Shown here piece after piece: positions 61,815 through 64,000 of a stretch of 64,000 nt of DNA. The stretch covers positions 682,001 to 746,000 of the forward strand of contig NZ_WAEM01000001.1 in assembly GCF_008806775.1 (NCBI RefSeq). The letters run 5' to 3'. The notes under the pieces are model-generated. The model saw only the letters and a program-made list of their open reading frames with translations, searched no databases and was not told the DNA's origin. This DNA is from Flavobacterium luteum. GTDB taxonomy: Bacteria > Bacteroidota > Bacteroidia > Flavobacteriales > Flavobacteriaceae. How positions within the stretch are numbered: the first letter of the stretch is position 1; every line of letters begins with the position of its first letter. Made by a program: the position numbers and the translations under genes.

Positions 61815-62330
61815 ATGACAACGTTTGACAAAATATTATCAGGTGGCGATTTACGCTCAATTGGGAAAAGCAATTCAGTTATTTTAAAAATTCAAACACA
61901 AGATGATTTTGATGAACTTTTTAAATGTTTATTTCATAATGATAGACATGTAGTAATGCGGGCTGCTGATGCGATAGAAAAAATCACAAGCAACAATCAA
62001 GAATATCTAACAAATCATAAGAAAGAAATCTTAGATTTATGTGATGTTTCAATCGACAAAGAACTAAAATGGCATTTAGCGTTATTAATTCCACGCCTTC
62101 ATTTAAGCAGTGAGGAATTTGGTAGGTCATGGAATACATTGACGAACTGGGCAAAGGATAAAACAAATTCACGAATAGTGCGAGTTAATTCCATTCAAGC
62201 ACTTTTTGAAATGAAGCAACGAGAAAATGAATTAGAAAATGATTTTAATTTAACTTTAACTGAAGTCGAAACTGAAAAAATCCCGTCAATCAACGCCAGA
62301 ATAAGAAAACTCAAAAATGCCAGCCGCTAG
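61815..62330 (+). CDS. HEAT-like repeat protein
   Basis: 171 aa, helical. RHVVMRAADAIEKITSNNQEYL and LALLIPRLHLSSEEFG suggest HEAT-type repeats. No signal peptide. Bounded downstream by a degenerate attC relic (62322-62406). Unknown function. Confidence 0.6.
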   Translation: MTTFDKILSGGDLRSIGKSNSVILKIQTQDDFDELFKCLFHNDRHVVMRAADAIEKITSNNQEYLTNHKKEILDLCDVSIDKELKWHLALLIPRLHLSSEEFGRSWNTLTNWAKDKTNSRIVRVNSIQALFEMKQRENELENDFNLTLTEVETEKIPSINARIRKLKNASR

Positions 62331-62406
62331 CACCTATTAAATTTTATGGTTCGTTTTTTAGTAAACTATTCGTTGCTTTTTGATAAATTCGCCAGCGGTT
62401 AGGGCA
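62322..62406 (+). repeat. Degenerate attC relic
   Basis: CCGCTAGCACCTATTAAA ... GCCAGCGGTTAGGGC keeps R''/R'-like ends (CCGCTAGC and GGTTAGGG) but has lost most pairing. Confidence 0.5.
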
Positions 62407-62459
62407 ACTCCACATTTAGGTTACCCGATAAAGGAGAATTCGATAATTTATAAAAACAA

Positions 62460-62783
62460 ATGATAGTATCAATTACCAGAATCGAATTAAATTCATATTC
62501 AAAACTTATTGCTTTTTTTAAATTTAATGGGCAAATCATTAAAGAGCTGCAACAATCAAAGTGTAAAAAACACAAAGTAACTGGCAGTTTGAATTTCAAA
62601 GTTTGGTATACTATGACTTTATGGGAAAACGAAAATGATATTACTGATTTCTATAGGAATGGAACGCATTTAGAAGCCATGAAACAATCTAAATCTTTTT
62701 CTTCTAAAATTCAATCTAAACGAGTTGAAAATATGGATTTGTTGAATTGGAAGGAAGCCAAAAAAGTATTTGCTGGCAAATAA
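62460..62783 (+). CDS. DUF3291-like small protein
   Basis: 107 aa. Ferredoxin-like monooxygenase-fold pattern: VSITRIELNSYSKLIAFFKF, KVWYTMTLWENENDITDFYR, GTHLEAMKQSK. This matches small DUF3291/ABM-like proteins. Enzymatic role unknown. Confidence 0.65.
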   Translation: MIVSITRIELNSYSKLIAFFKFNGQIIKELQQSKCKKHKVTGSLNFKVWYTMTLWENENDITDFYRNGTHLEAMKQSKSFSSKIQSKRVENMDLLNWKEAKKVFAGK

Positions 62784-63072
62784 TTTCATTACACCAAATA
62801 TAAATTTTTGTAAAAATGAAAAACAACCAATTATAGTAATTTTTAGACTATTATGGGTTTTTTCATGATTTTTTTGTTAACATTATTAAATGCTACTTTC
62901 AGTTTTCGTCTTTTTTCAAAGTATAACCGCTACTGTTTGTGGCTTGGCGAAGGGCGGGATTTTAGTACGAATGTTCATGCGAAGCACAAATGTTGAACCT
63001 TTTACAAATGTTTCTAGGAAGAACGAAACCCCGCCTTTTGCCAAACCACTTTTATAGCCAGTGGTTTTTGTC
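62784..63072. repeat. Gap with an attC-like hairpin (62939-63049)
   Basis: Arms GTGG-C-TTGGC-GAA-GGGCGGG (62939-62957) and CCCCGCC-TTTTGCCAAACCAC (63029-63049) pair with few mismatches; GTATAAC and TTTATAGCC lie at the outside. The element looks like an attC at the border of the decayed array. No gene is seen in this gap. Confidence 0.6.
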
Positions 63073-64000
63073 TTAGAACGATTTTATTATTCCAAGTCTT
63101 AGTCTAAATCCTGCGTCATTTTGCTCTCCGTTCATATGTTGAATAACTGGTAGCGAAACAGTCAAAGGAAAACTCCATTTTTTGTATGAAATGTTAGTGC
63201 CCAGTGTCGCAAAACCTAAGTAGTAACCAGAATTTTCATCAACTACATCTTTTTCTGTTATTTTGTCTAACCACTCACCATAGTATCCACCGAACACGTT
63301 CCACCCAAAGTTAGGCTTACCTGTTTGTATAGATATATCTGGACTGCAAAAATTATTGTCGCCTTTTATGCGATACGATAGTGATAGGTTCTGAATAGAA
63401 ATACTTCCATAATAATTATCTTCAAAACCAGTTGTGGTGTATTTGAATAGTCCGTTTCCTTGTAATGTCAATTTATCCCAACGCTTAGAAAAAGCTAATC
63501 CCGCCATTTGATCCAACGAACCCGAACCAACTACAACAGTAGTATTGTCAAAGTTTGAACCTTTTTGAATACCTGTCGGAAGCTCAACACCTGCCTGTAA
63601 AGCCACGTTGAAATTATTCTTACTAAAAATATTGAATGTTCCTAAAAGAATTAAGTCCCCAATTCCATTGTCGTTACCGTTGTCTGTTTGCAGAAACACA
63701 TAAGGAAGTAAGGCTGAAACAGTGATTTTGTCAGTAATACCATAACGAAGTCCCAAAGAACTAATAAACATACTTTTTAGTGGTGTTTCTTCTTCTGTTG
63801 TGTCGGCAGGTTCGTGATTTCCGTGATGCCCAGCACCTTCTTTTACAGTGCGATAATCGCCATAGGTTTCTACTACCCACTGTTTTTTTTGTAGGGTTAG
63901 AATACCATTATTATAGTCTCCATTAGATGAGCCAGTTCCTGAACCAGCACAACAGGCACATTGACTATAAGCCTGAGTTGTTGCAAATATGGCAACAACA
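63073..64000 (-). CDS. Outer-membrane beta-barrel/transporter-like protein (partial, 5' end beyond window)
   Basis: The frame is open from 63073 to the right edge without a stop; the start codon is outside. The visible part starts with the end of a signal peptide (VVAIFATTQAYSQ), a cysteine cluster (CACCAGSGTGSSNG), a His-rich stretch (GAGHHGNHEPADTTEEE) and a beta-barrel (LGLRYGITDKITVSALLPYV, DLILLGTFNIFSK). Such proteins often accompany metal-efflux or methylation operons as phenol-degradation-type outer membrane proteins; the exact role here is unknown. Confidence 0.75.
   Translation of the reverse strand, partial: VVAIFATTQAYSQCACCAGSGTGSSNGDYNNGILTLQKKQWVVETYGDYRTVKEGAGHHGNHEPADTTEEETPLKSMFISSLGLRYGITDKITVSALLPYVFLQTDNGNDNGIGDLILLGTFNIFSKNNFNVALQAGVELPTGIQKGSNFDNTTVVVGSGSLDQMAGLAFSKRWDKLTLQGNGLFKYTTTGFEDNYYGSISIQNLSLSYRIKGDNNFCSPDISIQTGKPNFGWNVFGGYYGEWLDKITEKDVVDENSGYYLGFATLGTNISYKKWSFPLTVSLPVIQHMNGEQNDAGFRLRLGIIKSF

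Noticed and set aside
1..64000. tRNA genes
   Set aside because: No cloverleaf-like sequence with a T-loop was recognised by eye; a scan with tRNAscan would settle it.

Overview
The window is a low-GC stretch of a Flavobacteriia (Bacteroidota) chromosome, most likely Flavobacterium or a close relative. The evidence is type IX secretion C-terminal domains, TAnnTTTG promoter boxes with little Shine-Dalgarno signal, a class A RNase P RNA, and family-typical genes (DUF3822, a 17276-17608 type protein beside rnz, EtfBA, BFN nuclease).

Layout. 1-23.2 kb is ordinary core chromosome: two tandem leucine-rich-repeat surface proteins, DUF3822-rsmD, two PAP2 phosphatases, rnpB, dnaX (with a 10-A slippery run that splits it into gamma and tau frames), a TMEM175-like channel, a polyphosphate cluster (ppx, ppk1, sixA-like), a CAP lipoprotein, pdxH, rnz, pyrB-pyrR, etfBA, a BFN nuclease and thyA. 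23.5-24.6 kb is a tyrosine recombinase. 24.7-59.3 kb is an integron-like array. At least 15 complete attC-like sites (about 125-140 nt, RYYYAAC ... GTTRRRY, with each cassette's first bases complementary to its last bases) separate small cassettes, and every cassette gene is on the + strand. Cargo includes an EcoRI-type restriction-modification pair, VapC-type and HigBA toxin-antitoxin pairs, a broken ParE-type pair, a GNAT acetyltransferase, a Crp/Fnr regulator, lipoproteins, small membrane proteins and at least one non-coding cassette. No IntI-type integrase is visible; the recombinase at 23.6 kb lacks the IntI-specific insertion.

A 20.4 kb integrative element (32.6-53.0 kb, almost all genes on the - strand) is nested in one attC site and flanked by a 12-bp direct repeat of the attC arm. 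It carries its own tyrosine integrase, an excisionase-like HTH protein, a Rep-like protein, and a defence cargo: an RnlA-RnlB toxin-antitoxin pair, and a four-gene operon of MmeI/YeeA-type methyltransferase, AlbA_2 ATP-binding protein, SF2 helicase and T5orf172 GIY-YIG nuclease that looks like an undescribed restriction-like system. The element also holds a 1.1 kb gene-free stretch with at least six long inverted repeats. In the four arms I aligned base by base that contain isolated non-Watson-Crick positions, these are G.U on the + strand, which points to a large structured RNA.

59.3-63.1 kb is a decayed continuation of the array (TPR lipoprotein, DUF4242, HEAT-like and DUF3291-like genes, degenerate attC relics). 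The window ends in an outer-membrane-protein gene cut by the right edge. No tRNA, full rRNA, CRISPR array or classical IS element was recognised.
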